A stretch of 64,000 nucleotides of DNA from Paraburkholderia hiiakae (GCF_904848665.1 NZ_CAJHCQ010000001.1:496001-560000), one strand, 5' to 3'. Counted from the stretch's first letter, positions 10,285-20,051 are shown. The notes: generated by a model from the sequence alone, not told the origin. Made by a program: numbers and translations.

Positions 10285-11202
10285 CTCGGGCCGCACCGCG
10301 CCGATGCACAGATCGGCAATCCCGATCACGTTGCCGATGAGCCTGCCGCGCCGGTCGAGATGCGCTTCCGGGCGCACCGACTTCACGCAATTCATGCTCA
10401 GCGCGCGCAGGATGTTGCTGGTCGCCTCCTTGCGCGACATCACGCCCTTGTTGCACAGGTACATGGCGTTGACCACCTGCGAATAGCCGAAGCGCCGCCC
10501 CGACACGCGGCCGCCTCGCAGCCCGAGGTGGACGCCCAGCAGATAGTCGCAGTACACGACCCCACCCCGGCGCGCAAGGCGCCGCGAGAAGTCTTTATCT
10601 TCCAGCCAGCCGTACAGCACGAGACGCTCGTCGAAGCGCAGATCGGCGATAGCCTGCGCGCGGCACGCCATGTTGCATCCATACAGTTCCACGCAGGGCC
10701 GCAGCGGCGGACGCTGCATCACCTCGGCTTGCGCGCCGTCCACGAGTTCGACGGCTTCTTCCCATGCGATTGGCTCCGTGTTCGCGCCGTCGCGCAGCGT
10801 GCGGCCCGAAAAACCCACGAGATTCGCGTCGCTCTCGAACAGCTCCACACAAAGCTCGATCCAGTGCCGTTCGGGCGCGAAGTCGTCGTCAAGGAAGATC
10901 ACGACGTCGATGTCCGGTGCGAGCGCATCGAGCGCGCGATTGCGCTGCACGCTCGAACCCGCCGTGCCGATGATTTCGTTCACGCGCAAACCGTCGGCAT
11001 CGTATGGCCCAATGTCGTCTGCGCTGCTCCCCGAGAAGATGATCTGATCCGGGCGCACCGTTTGCCGCGCGAGCAGACGCACGACCCATGCGGTCGCTGT
11101 TGGCCGCCCCTTGGTCGCGATGACCACCGCGACGCGCATGCGCGCCTTCTCGCCGTTCGGGGCCGTGGAAGACGCGAGATCATTGGTTGCGAGCGTTGGC
11201 AT
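10267..11202 (-). CDS. Glycosyltransferase family 2-like protein
   Basis: This 311-residue GT-A fold protein starts at the ATG at 11202, preceded by GGAGAA; the frame is open to 11286 without a better start. The nucleotide-sugar region begins RVAVVIATKGRPTATAWVV at about residue 22. A DDD metal motif lies at residues 105-107 (FLDDDFAPERHW), and a late acidic motif is YGWLEDKDFSRRL. No transmembrane segment is evident. It lies at the left edge of the EPS locus, transcribed toward aroG, and probably adds one sugar of the EPS repeat, but donor and acceptor cannot be read from sequence. Confidence 0.85.
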   Translation of the reverse strand: MPTLATNDLASSTAPNGEKARMRVAVVIATKGRPTATAWVVRLLARQTVRPDQIIFSGSSADDIGPYDADGLRVNEIIGTAGSSVQRNRALDALAPDIDVVIFLDDDFAPERHWIELCVELFESDANLVGFSGRTLRDGANTEPIAWEEAVELVDGAQAEVMQRPPLRPCVELYGCNMACRAQAIADLRFDERLVLYGWLEDKDFSRRLARRGGVVYCDYLLGVHLGLRGGRVSGRRFGYSQVVNAMYLCNKGVMSRKEATSNILRALSMNCVKSVRPEAHLDRRGRLIGNVIGIADLCIGAVRPERAARL

Positions 11203-11605
11203 CGGTTTCTCCGCATTCCGGTGGTCGCTTCGACTCCGGTCGAGGTTAGCACGAGGCCCGCGCGCTGCCAGTCGGGCCGGATTCAAGTTGTCCGAAACGA
11301 TCTACTCAACGACTGATTCCAACTGTTTGTGAACGATCATGCATGTGGACGCTGTGTGCGCGTTGTCCGCCGCGTGCACATTTACGCACCTTTTACCGCC
11401 GCTCTTTTCGTTAATGAATTTCGCATTTATGGCACCTTTTCCGCGCTTTTATCGATTACGCATCATCCATAGCGCAGCACCTCCCGTGAGAATCGTTCAA
11501 TAGCAATTTTCGGATTCCTCTTTTGATAAGACTCGGCTACAACTGCTAAAAGAGCTTTGCGCAAATATGACCGACTGAACCGTCCCCCGAAAAGATCCTC
11601 TCAAC
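11203..11605. other. A+T-richer divergent promoter region at left end of EPS locus
   Basis: This 403-base spacer between divergent glycosyltransferase genes is clearly richer in A+T than its surroundings. It holds TGGCAC at 11430-11435 and CCGC at 11441-11444, with GG and GC separated by 10 bases. That fits the -24/-12 geometry of a sigma-54 promoter, though the -12 element is poor. A related string (GCACCTTTTACCGC) lies just upstream near 11388. No ORF looks genuine here. Regulation by sigma-54 is a weak inference. Confidence 0.4.
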
Positions 11606-12802
11606 ATGACTGTGTCGACACGTCGGAGCCAGCCGGTGGAACACGAGATCATCTCTCCGGGCACGACGGTTTGCGAAACCGAATCCGGCGCGCGGCGCAA
11701 ACGCCCAGTGGTTTTCTACGTGCAACCGTTGATCGCGCGCTATCGCATCGAAGTCATCGAGTCGCTCAATCGTCTTTTTTCCGTCAAAGTCTTCGCGTGC
11801 TCCGAAGGCGTGGAAGCCAACGGCTTTTCGCGCGAGAAACCCGCCTGCGACGAATTCATCGAAACGCATATCGCGAGTTTCGCGGGCCTGCCCTCGCGGC
11901 GTATCCGCATGCAAAACCGCGTGCTAAGCCGCATCGTTTTAGAACGTCCCGATGCAGTCCTGATCTTTGCAGACGTTCGCTATCTCTCGCTGTGGCTTGC
12001 GCTCCTCGCCGGGCGCGTGATGCGCGTGCCCGTATTGATTCACGGCCAGGGACTCTACCGGCACGAGTCCGCGGGACTCATGCGCACGGTCTGCTACCGC
12101 CTCGCGGTCGCGCTCGCCGTACGCTACGTCTGCTACACCGAGGCTTCGCGGCGCTCGCTCGTCGGCATCGGCTGCCCGCTCGCCAAGCTCGTCGTCGCGA
12201 ACAACGCGCTCACGGTCTCGTGCGGTGTGGAGCCCGCCACCAAGACGGGCGTCGAAAGCGGCGTCCTCTTCATTGGCAGGCTGCGCGAAGGTTCGGAGAT
12301 CGAACCGCTCATCGACGTGGTCGGCCAACTCCACGGCGAAGGCAAAGACATCACGCTCCACGTGATTGGCGACGGCGAGCATGGCGAGCGCCTGAAGCGC
12401 AAGTACAGCGATCGCGGCTATGTGGTCTGGTATGGCGCGGTGTTCGACGACGACGCGATCGCGGCGATCAGCCGGCGCTGCCGCGTGGGCTGCTATCCGG
12501 GATCGGCGGGCTTGAGCGTCGTGCACATGTTCGCGTTGAGCCTGCCACCCATCGTGCACGACCGGCTGCCGCTGCACATGGGCCCGGAACCAGGCTACGT
12601 CGAGGACGGCCGCTCCGGCTTTTTCTTCGGACGCGACGGCGGAACGCAAGCGCTTGCCGCCACGCTGCGTCGCATCTGGTCCATACCGCCCGACGAAATG
12701 CGCGCGGCCGCTGCCGCCGCGCATGCGGTGTACTGCCAGCTCAACTCGCCTACGCTTGGCCATCAACTCGCCGAGATCGTCGAAGCAGCGCTGCGCGCTT
12801 GA
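11606..12802 (+). CDS. Glycosyltransferase family 4/GT-B protein
   Basis: This 398-residue predicted GT-B enzyme has an N-terminal acceptor domain with a hydrophobic stretch YLSLWLALLAGRVMRVPVL. The C-terminal donor domain starts near GVLFIGRLREGSEIEPLIDV. The donor-site segment YPGSAGLSVVHMFALSLPPI replaces the classical E-x7-E motif with a variant. It is transcribed rightward into a convergent wzx-like gene only 20 bases away. A role in EPS repeat-unit assembly is inferred from location; the donor sugar is unknown. Confidence 0.83.
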   Translation: MTVSTRRSQPVEHEIISPGTTVCETESGARRKRPVVFYVQPLIARYRIEVIESLNRLFSVKVFACSEGVEANGFSREKPACDEFIETHIASFAGLPSRRIRMQNRVLSRIVLERPDAVLIFADVRYLSLWLALLAGRVMRVPVLIHGQGLYRHESAGLMRTVCYRLAVALAVRYVCYTEASRRSLVGIGCPLAKLVVANNALTVSCGVEPATKTGVESGVLFIGRLREGSEIEPLIDVVGQLHGEGKDITLHVIGDGEHGERLKRKYSDRGYVVWYGAVFDDDAIAAISRRCRVGCYPGSAGLSVVHMFALSLPPIVHDRLPLHMGPEPGYVEDGRSGFFFGRDGGTQALAATLRRIWSIPPDEMRAAAAAAHAVYCQLNSPTLGHQLAEIVEAALRA

Positions 12803-12822
12803 ATCGCTGCTGGAATCCCTGG

Positions 12823-14070
12823 TTATTTCTGCCGCGAGACGCGAAACAGCATCCATGCCGCGCACGAGGCCAGCCCGAAGGTCATCGACCATGCCACGCC
12901 CGTCACGCCAAACAGATGCAACGAAGGCGGCACGGACACGATGAGCGTCACGACCTGGAGCAGCGACGCGACGGTGACGGCACGCGCGTCGCCAACGGCG
13001 CGCAGATACGAGGCGAGCACTGAGTTCAGCGCGCTGATCGCCATGTTGATGACGAAGATGCGAAAGAGCGGCACGGCCGACAGCCACGCGGCGCCGAGCA
13101 CGAACGAGAAGAGCGGCTCGGCGGCAAAACGCAGCACGATCACCACGCACGCCAGCCCCGCCACGGCCACGATGAGATACAGCCGGAACAGACGCGCGGC
13201 CGATTGCGGCCCGCCGCGATGATGCGCGGCGAACGTGGGAAACAGATACTGCGAGAGGGCAAGCGCGGCGTCGGCAAGCAGCATCTGCGCGAGCTTCGAG
13301 GACATCTGCCAGGCGCCCAGTTGTGTCGGCCCGAGCAGCTTGCCCACCACCACCTTGTCGAACTGGTTGGTGATGAGGATGATCACGCTGCTTGCCCAGA
13401 TCCAGCGGCTGAAACCCACGTAATGGCCGATGCCCGACCAGCGCAGCCGGATCGGCGGACGCGGCGAGAGCACGATCCATGTCACGACGCTCTTGAAAGC
13501 CTCGCCGATCATCATGCCGAGCAGCAGCGAGTAAGGACCCGCACCCGCGAGTGCGAGCCCAATGCCGAAGCCGCAGTCGAGACACGAAGACGAAACTTCG
13601 ATCGCCGCAATATGCTGGAAGTGGCGCTCGCGCTGCGTGATGAAGTACGCGGGCGAGGCGAGTCCGCGCAAGAGCGGCAGCAGCGCGGCAAGCTGCACGA
13701 GCCCGATGGCGCCACCGAGGTGAAACTGCGCGTCCATGAGCGGCGCGCTCGCGACGAGCAGCACACCGATCAGCAGGCCCCGCGTGGCGAGCGTGGTCCA
13801 GACGGCGCCGGCCTCCTCGCGCGTTGGCGGCGACTGGCCCTGGATCACGGCTTGCGCGAGCCCGGTGTCGGAGAGGGATTCGGCAATCGCAACCGCGAGC
13901 AGCGCGACGCTCGCGAGACCGATTGCGGACGGCCCGAGAATGCGCCCGATCACGAGGAACTTGACGGCCACGAGACCGCGCACGACGACCTGCTGCAACA
14001 GCACCCAGGTCGCCGCGCCGGGTCCGAAGCCGGCCTTGATCGGTATTGCTGGCAGCCGCACGGCGCGCAA
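12823..14070 (-). CDS. wzx: Oligosaccharide-unit flippase (Wzx-like)
   Basis: This 415-residue polytopic membrane protein has roughly a dozen hydrophobic segments and belongs to the polysaccharide biosynthesis/MATE-like superfamily. An amphipathic segment near WIWASSVIILITNQFDKVVV and the polar loop GKLLGPTQLGAWQMSSKLAQ are typical of Wzx/RfbX proteins. Its job would be to flip the undecaprenyl-linked repeat unit to the periplasmic face. The best start is TTG at 14070, with AGGAG exactly 7 bases upstream. An ATG nearby is in another frame and too close to that ribosome site. It is convergent with the preceding glycosyltransferase. Confidence 0.87.
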   Translation of the reverse strand: MRAVRLPAIPIKAGFGPGAATWVLLQQVVVRGLVAVKFLVIGRILGPSAIGLASVALLAVAIAESLSDTGLAQAVIQGQSPPTREEAGAVWTTLATRGLLIGVLLVASAPLMDAQFHLGGAIGLVQLAALLPLLRGLASPAYFITQRERHFQHIAAIEVSSSCLDCGFGIGLALAGAGPYSLLLGMMIGEAFKSVVTWIVLSPRPPIRLRWSGIGHYVGFSRWIWASSVIILITNQFDKVVVGKLLGPTQLGAWQMSSKLAQMLLADAALALSQYLFPTFAAHHRGGPQSAARLFRLYLIVAVAGLACVVIVLRFAAEPLFSFVLGAAWLSAVPLFRIFVINMAISALNSVLASYLRAVGDARAVTVASLLQVVTLIVSVPPSLHLFGVTGVAWSMTFGLASCAAWMLFRVSRQK

Positions 14071-14416
14071 AATCCATCTCCTGTTATCGATCCCTGAGCC
14101 GGAGCTTTAGCTCCTTTCCCAGTTCGCTCCAAGCATGTTTGAGAACGCGTTTTCGTTACCCGTTCTGGACCTTACCGCGCCGTAGCTGCCACGACGCGCC
14201 ATCAACCAGGTGGATTCGGACGGGGCCGGCATCCGTGGGCCGGCATTCGTGCGGCGGCCATCCGCGTCGAGGCCGCGCACGGGACGCGCCCGTCATGAAC
14301 ACTCAATCAATCGGCATATCCCCAGGCATTTTCGGCCACCGTACCCCGCAATCTGGCGCATACCGCTTGCGCACCACTGCTATTTTGTTCGTAATAATGC
14401 TCATCGGGCCTGCCGC
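14071..14416. other. Divergent intergenic region wzx / glycosyltransferase
   Basis: 346 bases without a convincing gene. The frame of the rightward glycosyltransferase extends back to 14210, but the residues there look unstructured. A weak promoter-like pair, TTGCGC at 14367 and TAATAAT at 14392, lies just before the chosen start at 14417; the 19-base spacing makes it doubtful. Confidence 0.4.
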
Positions 14417-15727
14417 ATGGAAAACGTGTCGATCGCCAGATATCGCAATGCCGCCCCCAACAACCCGGACGCCGCCGCACTATCCGACGCCGAGGCCGAC
14501 ACGCTCGTGATGTCCGATCCACCCGGCGAGCGCGCATCGGCAAGCGGTGACTGGATCGCCATCATCGAGCCGAACTTCACAGGCCACCGCTGGCGCTACG
14601 TCGAGTGGATCGCGCAGGCGTGCGTGGAAGCCGGGCACCGCTGCCTCGTGGTCACCGATACGGAATACGCGGACCATCCGCTCGCGCAGCGCATCGTGCG
14701 CGAAGCGCGGCCCGATCTGCGCCTCGTGCTGCTCGACCTGCATACCGTTCCGCCCGGCCCGCATTTCGCCGCGAGCGTGTACATGCGCTTTCGCAACTTC
14801 TATGCGCGCGCCTTCCGGCAGATCAGCAAAACGATGGACGTACGGCTCGTCGTGGCGCCCTACGCCGACTACTTCTTCTACACGCTCGCGGGGTTCGACT
14901 CGCCATTCGGCGAGACACCGTGGATCGCCATCATCATGGGCATGACGTTTCATCACGCGGGCATCGGCTTGCGCACGCCGCGCCGCCGCTTCGTCGACAT
15001 GGCCAAGTCGGCGCTGTTTCGCCGCGCCATGCGCTCGCGCGGGCTGCGCGAACTCTTCACGATCGACCCGACGCTGCCCGACTGGTTCGCGAGCACGAAG
15101 CCCCGGCGCGCCGCGCCGCTCAGCTATCTCGCTGACCCGTTTCCCGAAATCGAGGGCATGGACCCGCTGCTCGCGCGCGAGCAACTGAAGCTCGACGCGC
15201 ATACGCGCTACCTGCTCGTGTACGGCGCGATCGGCGAGCGCAAGGGCATTCGCGAGCTGATGCTCGCGCTCGAGCACAAGCCCGACGCGCCCTGCCTCGT
15301 GATCGCCGGCCAGCAGGATGACGAAACGCGCGCGTTCATCGACGCACACGCTCCGCGACTCGCGAGCGCGCCGGTGATCTTCAACCAGTTCATCTCCGAC
15401 GAGATGGAGCGCGAACTCTTCAGCGCCTGCGACGCCGTGTGGCTAGGCTACAAGCAGCACTACGGCATGAGCGGCGTACTCGTGCAGGCGTACCGCTTCG
15501 GCAAGCCCGTGGTGGCCAGCGCCGACGGCCTGATTGGCTGGTATTGCCGCGACGGCGCGCTCGGCCCGCTCCTCGACGACCTCGAGCCCGCCACGATCGC
15601 GCACGCGCTCGATACGCTCGCGCAGCGCTGGCGCGCATCGAATACCGCGCAGCCCGCGGGCGAACACCTCCTGTCAAGCCACACGCTCGCACAGTTCAAG
15701 CACACGCTGCAGGCCGCGATGGCGTGA
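14417..15727 (+). CDS. Glycosyltransferase, GT-B type
   Basis: This 436-residue protein is taken from the ATG at 14417 (MENVSIARYRN). A start at 14510 (MSDPPGERAS) is also possible, because conserved sequence only begins at GDWIAIIEPNFTGHRWRYVE. The C-terminal nucleotide-binding half shows LLVYGAIGERKGIRELMLAL and a donor-site-like SACDAVWLGYKQHYGMSGVL with AYRFGKPVVAS, typical of GT4-like enzymes. The region IIMGMTFHHAGIG is hydrophobic but not clearly membrane-spanning. It lies inside the EPS locus and is convergent with the acyltransferase gene. Function as an EPS glycosyltransferase is inferred. Confidence 0.8.
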   Translation: MENVSIARYRNAAPNNPDAAALSDAEADTLVMSDPPGERASASGDWIAIIEPNFTGHRWRYVEWIAQACVEAGHRCLVVTDTEYADHPLAQRIVREARPDLRLVLLDLHTVPPGPHFAASVYMRFRNFYARAFRQISKTMDVRLVVAPYADYFFYTLAGFDSPFGETPWIAIIMGMTFHHAGIGLRTPRRRFVDMAKSALFRRAMRSRGLRELFTIDPTLPDWFASTKPRRAAPLSYLADPFPEIEGMDPLLAREQLKLDAHTRYLLVYGAIGERKGIRELMLALEHKPDAPCLVIAGQQDDETRAFIDAHAPRLASAPVIFNQFISDEMERELFSACDAVWLGYKQHYGMSGVLVQAYRFGKPVVASADGLIGWYCRDGALGPLLDDLEPATIAHALDTLAQRWRASNTAQPAGEHLLSSHTLAQFKHTLQAAMA

Positions 15728-15790
15728 GCATAGGCAAACGCTTGGACCAACATCGACAACTATTCAGTAAGCCGAATCAGTTCAACCCGC

Positions 15791-16954
15791 TCACGCAACG
15801 CCTTCGATCTTGTTGTCCGCCGCGCCCGCGTTGGGGCGGTCGGCCGGGACGGCCCTGCGCGTGTCGGGGAACATCGCCTCGCGCAGACGCAGGAACGGGA
15901 ACTCGACGGCGCGCGTGGTGAGATAGCCCAGCACCGTAGCGATGAAGAACTGCGCGACGATCACGACCAGCCAGGCGGCGAGCGGCGGCACGCCGAGCGC
16001 GCTTGTCTTGTGAATCAGATAGTCGCCGGGCGCGAGCGCGAGCGAATGCCAGAGATAAATGCCGTACGAGTACACGCCGAGCCACGCAAGCCCGCGATAC
16101 AACCACGTCGTGCGCAATCTGCCCGAATGTTCGAGCACGAGCATGATGAGCGCGCAAAAGCCGATGGCCTGAATCGTGTAGCCAATGCTCTCGTCCAGCG
16201 CGACATCGGGCGTCGCGAAGACGAGCCAGACGAGGAGCAGCCCCACCGCGCCGAACAGCCAGCGCTTCTTCGCGACGAGCATGCGCCAGACTTCGGGCTT
16301 CATCCAGTAGACGGTCGCGAGGATCACGCCAATCAGCAGGCTGTCCATGCGGTACTGCGTGTAGTTGAACGCGCCGACGAGATCCCCGTGCGATACCGCG
16401 ATGCAACGCGCGCTCAAGACGATCGCGCAGAGGCCGGCCATCACGGCGATCAGCGCATTCGCGCGCAACCGGAAGTGTGCGAGCAGGATCAGCAGTGCGG
16501 GCAGGAACAGATAAAAGTGCTCTTCGACAGCGAGGCTCCACGTTTGCGCAATGGAGGTGCCGAAGTAATTCTGCATGTGAGTGAGGTTCTGCCAGAGGAA
16601 CGTATCGGGCCGATGACGGCCTGCTAGCAGGTGAAACAAAATCAGCGCGTAGTACGCAGGCCAGATCTTGAAGATCCGCCGTACGATGAAACGGCGCGCG
16701 CCGATGCGGCCCGTTTGCGAGTATTGGCGCAGCAGCAGGCCGCCCACGAGAAAGCCGCTTAGTGTGAAGAAAAGGTTCACGCCTTCGTGGCCGAAGCTTT
16801 TCAGCGGGTACTCGATCACGCTCACCCACGGATGACCTGTGCGCACCGTGTGGAAGTGATAGCCCATCACGACAAAGATCGCGATGCCACGCACGAAGTC
16901 GAGCTCGACGGAACGCCCTTTCGTCGACACTCCCACTCCATGTAGTAGCTTCAT
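15791..16954 (-). CDS. Acyltransferase 3 family membrane protein (probable EPS O-acetyltransferase)
   Basis: This 387-residue protein has about ten hydrophobic segments. The family signature sits at the N-terminus: ELDFVRGIAIFVVMGYHFHT, with the Arg and His typical of OafA/NodX-like acyltransferases, then FFTLSGFLVGG and TWSLAVEEHFYLFLP. These enzymes move acetyl (or other acyl) groups from the cytoplasm onto sugars at the membrane. Start ATG at 16954 follows GGGAAAGG. It lies between EPS glycosyltransferase and polymerase genes, so EPS acetylation is the likely role. The C-terminal tail is soluble and Ala/Arg-rich. Confidence 0.88.
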   Translation of the reverse strand: MKLLHGVGVSTKGRSVELDFVRGIAIFVVMGYHFHTVRTGHPWVSVIEYPLKSFGHEGVNLFFTLSGFLVGGLLLRQYSQTGRIGARRFIVRRIFKIWPAYYALILFHLLAGRHRPDTFLWQNLTHMQNYFGTSIAQTWSLAVEEHFYLFLPALLILLAHFRLRANALIAVMAGLCAIVLSARCIAVSHGDLVGAFNYTQYRMDSLLIGVILATVYWMKPEVWRMLVAKKRWLFGAVGLLLVWLVFATPDVALDESIGYTIQAIGFCALIMLVLEHSGRLRTTWLYRGLAWLGVYSYGIYLWHSLALAPGDYLIHKTSALGVPPLAAWLVVIVAQFFIATVLGYLTTRAVEFPFLRLREAMFPDTRRAVPADRPNAGAADNKIEGVA

Positions 16955-17267
16955 GACCTTTCCCTCGCTACGTCCATGCCGGATTCTTCCGCAAGGCAGA
17001 CGATGAAAAACTTACTCCTGCCGGCCCCATCTTGAACACAGGCGCCGTGCAGCGTGCGCCAAGTTCCCGCCGTTCTCAGCCAGGTGTGTGGGCGAAACCA
17101 CACGCCGGATCAGAATATTTTTCCTGCCGCCACAACCCTGCCGCTACCCGCCACGCGCATGCGCAAGCCACTTGCGGCGTTTTATATTGAGTCGAGCCAA
17201 CGCGTGCGGCGCGCATATATCTTGCGCAGCGTATGCGACCCTATGCACCGCACCGGGAGGAACGCCG
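16955..17267. other. Divergent intergenic region acyltransferase / wzy
   Basis: 313 bases. A small inverted repeat, GTGTGG / CCACAC around GCGAAA, lies near 17089-17106, and A+T-rich patches (TTTTATATTG, CATATATC) lie between 17180 and 17222. GGGAGG precedes the wzy start. The wzy frame is open back to 17088 but without protein-like sequence. Confidence 0.4.
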
Positions 17268-18665
17268 ATGCGAAACAAACATGCTGCTCTATGGCTCTGG
17301 GTGTGCCTCGTGCCTCTCGCTTTCGACTATAAGGCCCCGGACTCCCAGTTCGGCCACGGCGCGCAATGGCTGGCCGTCATTCCGGCCCTGGCAGGCGCGC
17401 TCATTCTTGCGATGATCGGGCCGCGCTTTGCGCGCCCGACCCGGCTGCGCTCGTTCGTCACGGGCGCGCTCGTGGCGAGCCTCATCGGCAGCCTGATTGC
17501 GCAAATGCTGCAGCACAATCCGGTTGGCCAGTACCTGCGCGTGATCCTGCCGTTTCTGCTGTTCGCGCTCGGCTACTGGGCCACGTGCCGCCCGTGGCAC
17601 CCGATTCGCGTCATGCAGATGCAGCGCGCGCTCTATTACGCAAACGTGCTTTGTCTCGTGTTCACGTTCTTCTTCGGCTTGCTGGCTGTAGGCGGGCCGC
17701 TCTCCGACATACGCTTTCGCATCGTCTCGCCGACCATGCTCGCGCTGCAGGCCATGCTGTTGCACCAGTTCATCGTCGCCCGGCGCTTCAACATGACGAT
17801 GGTCATGGTGTTCCTTGCCACGCTCGTCGTCGAATTGCTGAGCGTCACGCGTAGCCTGCTGATCGCGACCGTCCTGCTCGCCATGTTCGCGGCGTGGCTC
17901 GCCTCGCCGTCGCTCAGCCATCTGATCAAATCGTTCTTCCGCACGGGTATCGCGCTTTCGTTCGTCGTCGCGCTCGGCGTGGGGACTGCGTGGCTCTTCC
18001 CGTCCATCACCGAACACTGGACGCAGCGCGTGACGGCCGCGCAAAGCTCGGAGTCCGACCGCGATCCGACCACAGTCACGCGTATTGCGGAAATGCGCGA
18101 CCAGTACGATCAGGTCACCGAATCGGTGGAGTCGGTACTGTTCGGCAAGGGTTATGGCCACCTTTACCGCTACTCACCCATTTACTACCAGTACGTGAAC
18201 CAGACGTTCAGCAAGGACGATTACTTCAACACCAGCGACTGGGTGGCTGGCCACAACTTCTGGGTGTATCAGCTCTACGCCGAAGGCATCGTGTTCGGGG
18301 CCTGCATGCCGCTCGCCGTGATCGTCGCGCTCATCGTCGCGGGCCGCGCATTCAGGCGTTGGCGCCGCATTGCGCCGCGTCACCCGATGCTCATGCCGCT
18401 CAGCATGGCGCTGCTCGTGCTCGCCGCGCTGCCGGGCGCGTCGATCGGCGGCAATCCGCTCGGCACGCGCTTCTCGGGCCTCGTGTACGGCCTCGCGCTC
18501 GGCCTCATCGTCGCGCTGTATTCGCAGCTTCATTACCGCATTGACCTTCAACGCAAGCGCCAGCGCCTGCACCCGTCCTACGGGCGCGAGCCTGCCTTCC
18601 GACCCACGGCGCCCGCGGCGGCGCCGGTGCCGCTCACCACGTATGCGACTCCGGAGCCCCGATGA
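17268..18665 (+). CDS. wzy: EPS polymerase / O-antigen ligase-like membrane protein (Wzy-like)
   Basis: This 465-residue polytopic protein has about ten transmembrane segments and a large periplasmic loop at roughly residues 245-345 (from SITEHWTQRVTAAQSSESD to DYFNTSDWVAGHNFWVYQ). That arrangement is typical of Wzy/WaaL proteins, which vary greatly in sequence. The GHNFWVY motif in the loop resembles the conserved His-containing segment of the family. Start ATG at 17268 follows GGGAGG. Its stop overlaps the next gene as ATGA, implying translational coupling with a glycosyltransferase. The likely role is joining lipid-linked repeat units in the periplasm. Confidence 0.8.
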   Translation: MRNKHAALWLWVCLVPLAFDYKAPDSQFGHGAQWLAVIPALAGALILAMIGPRFARPTRLRSFVTGALVASLIGSLIAQMLQHNPVGQYLRVILPFLLFALGYWATCRPWHPIRVMQMQRALYYANVLCLVFTFFFGLLAVGGPLSDIRFRIVSPTMLALQAMLLHQFIVARRFNMTMVMVFLATLVVELLSVTRSLLIATVLLAMFAAWLASPSLSHLIKSFFRTGIALSFVVALGVGTAWLFPSITEHWTQRVTAAQSSESDRDPTTVTRIAEMRDQYDQVTESVESVLFGKGYGHLYRYSPIYYQYVNQTFSKDDYFNTSDWVAGHNFWVYQLYAEGIVFGACMPLAVIVALIVAGRAFRRWRRIAPRHPMLMPLSMALLVLAALPGASIGGNPLGTRFSGLVYGLALGLIVALYSQLHYRIDLQRKRQRLHPSYGREPAFRPTAPAAAPVPLTTYATPEPR

Positions 18666-19891
18666 AAATCCTGCACCTCGTATCCACGGTCGACCCGCGT
18701 TCGGGCGGCCCGATTGAAGGCGTGCGTCAGAGCGGTCTCGCGATGTCGGCGCTCGACCACCAGATCGAAGTGGCCTCGCTCGACCCCATCGACGCGCCTT
18801 ACGTGCGCGAATTCCCGCTCCCACTGCACGCCTTGGGCCCTGGCCGCGGGCACTACGGATACACCCCCGGCTACGTGCCGTGGCTGCGCGCGAACGCGAG
18901 GCGCTTCGACGCGGCGATCGTGCACGGGCTCTGGCAATACCACGGCTTCGGCGCGTGGCGCGCGCTGCGCCACGCCCAGGTGCCGTACTACGTGTACACG
19001 CACGGCATGCTCGATCCGTGGTTCAAGGCGACCTATCCGGGCAAGCATCTGAAGAAATGGGCTTACTGGCCGTGGGCCGATTTTCGCGTGCTGCGCGACG
19101 CCGCCGCCGTGATCTTCACGACCGACGAAGAACGCCTGCTCGCGCGCGAATCGTTCTGGCTGTACCGAGCGAACGAGCGCGTCGTGCCGTTCGGCACCAA
19201 TGCGCCCAACGAGAGCGCGGACACGTTGCGGGAAGCCTTCCTGCAACAGTCGCCGCATCTGCGCAACAAGCGCATCGTGCTGTTCCTCGGGCGCCTGCAC
19301 CCGAAGAAGGGCTGCGACGTGCTGATTCACGCGTTCGCCGAACATGCGCGCCAAACGCCGGATGCGCATCTGCTGATTGGGGGCCCCGACCAGAGCAACT
19401 GGCAGCCCGCGCTGCAAGCGATGGCGCAGTCACACGGCATTACGCACCGCATCAGCTGGCCGGGCATGCTGCAGGGCAATCTCAAGTGGGGCGCGTTTTT
19501 TGCTAGCGACGTATTCGTGCTGCCTTCGCACCAGGAGAATTTCGGCGTTGCCGTGGCCGAGGCACTGGCGTGCGGGCTGCCCGCACTGGTCTCGGACAAG
19601 GTGGGCATATGGCGCGAGATCGATGAGGATGGCGCGGGTTTCGTCGCGCCCGACACGGTCGCCGGCACGCAGCGGAACTTCGCGTCATGGCGCGCGCTCG
19701 ACGAACGCGCGCGCGACGCGATGCGCGCGCAGGCACGGCGCACGTTCGATGCGCGCTTCGCGATGGATGGCATGGTGCGCTCGCTGCTCGGCTTGTTGCA
19801 GGAACATCTGTCGCACGCGGGCACTCGATTTCGCCCAGAGCACCCGCTGAGCGCCATGGCGCAGGGCGAGCCCGCGGAGCAAACCGAATAA
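18662..19891 (+). CDS. Glycosyltransferase family 4 protein
   Basis: This 409-residue GT-B enzyme overlaps the wzy stop by 4 bases. The N-terminus is MKILHLVSTVDPRSGGPIEG, with a Gly-rich acceptor loop. The donor domain has VLFLGRLHPKKGCDVLIHAF and the classical E-x7-E region PSHQENFGVAVAEALACGLP. The His/Trp-rich block HGLWQYHGFGAWRALRHAQV is shared with WcaC/ManB-like EPS glycosyltransferases. The tail after about residue 385 is unconserved-looking. Coupling to wzy supports a role in the same EPS. Confidence 0.88.
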   Translation: MKILHLVSTVDPRSGGPIEGVRQSGLAMSALDHQIEVASLDPIDAPYVREFPLPLHALGPGRGHYGYTPGYVPWLRANARRFDAAIVHGLWQYHGFGAWRALRHAQVPYYVYTHGMLDPWFKATYPGKHLKKWAYWPWADFRVLRDAAAVIFTTDEERLLARESFWLYRANERVVPFGTNAPNESADTLREAFLQQSPHLRNKRIVLFLGRLHPKKGCDVLIHAFAEHARQTPDAHLLIGGPDQSNWQPALQAMAQSHGITHRISWPGMLQGNLKWGAFFASDVFVLPSHQENFGVAVAEALACGLPALVSDKVGIWREIDEDGAGFVAPDTVAGTQRNFASWRALDERARDAMRAQARRTFDARFAMDGMVRSLLGLLQEHLSHAGTRFRPEHPLSAMAQGEPAEQTE

Positions 19892-20051
19892 GCGGAAAAA
19901 GCGGAAAAAAGACGGCATCAGATAGCGGAAATGGTAGGGATTGGCAGGGGTGACGAAGCAACGCAGCTGAAGCGTCATAACGAGTCGAACGATGGGCCCG
20001 CGTTGCACTTTCGTGGCGATGTGCGAATCCTGTGAGTAAGGGGGCAACACT

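Noticed and set aside
11939..14077. 712-codon minus frame beginning at an ATG near the wzx start
   Set aside because: Out of frame with the transmembrane-rich wzx reading. It crosses two genes, and its ATG sits almost on the ribosome site used by the TTG start of wzx.
20014..20030. TGGGCCCGCGTTGCA, a near sigma-54 match before wza
   Set aside because: The GG to GC spacing is 9 rather than 10 bases, which is not tolerated by sigma-54.
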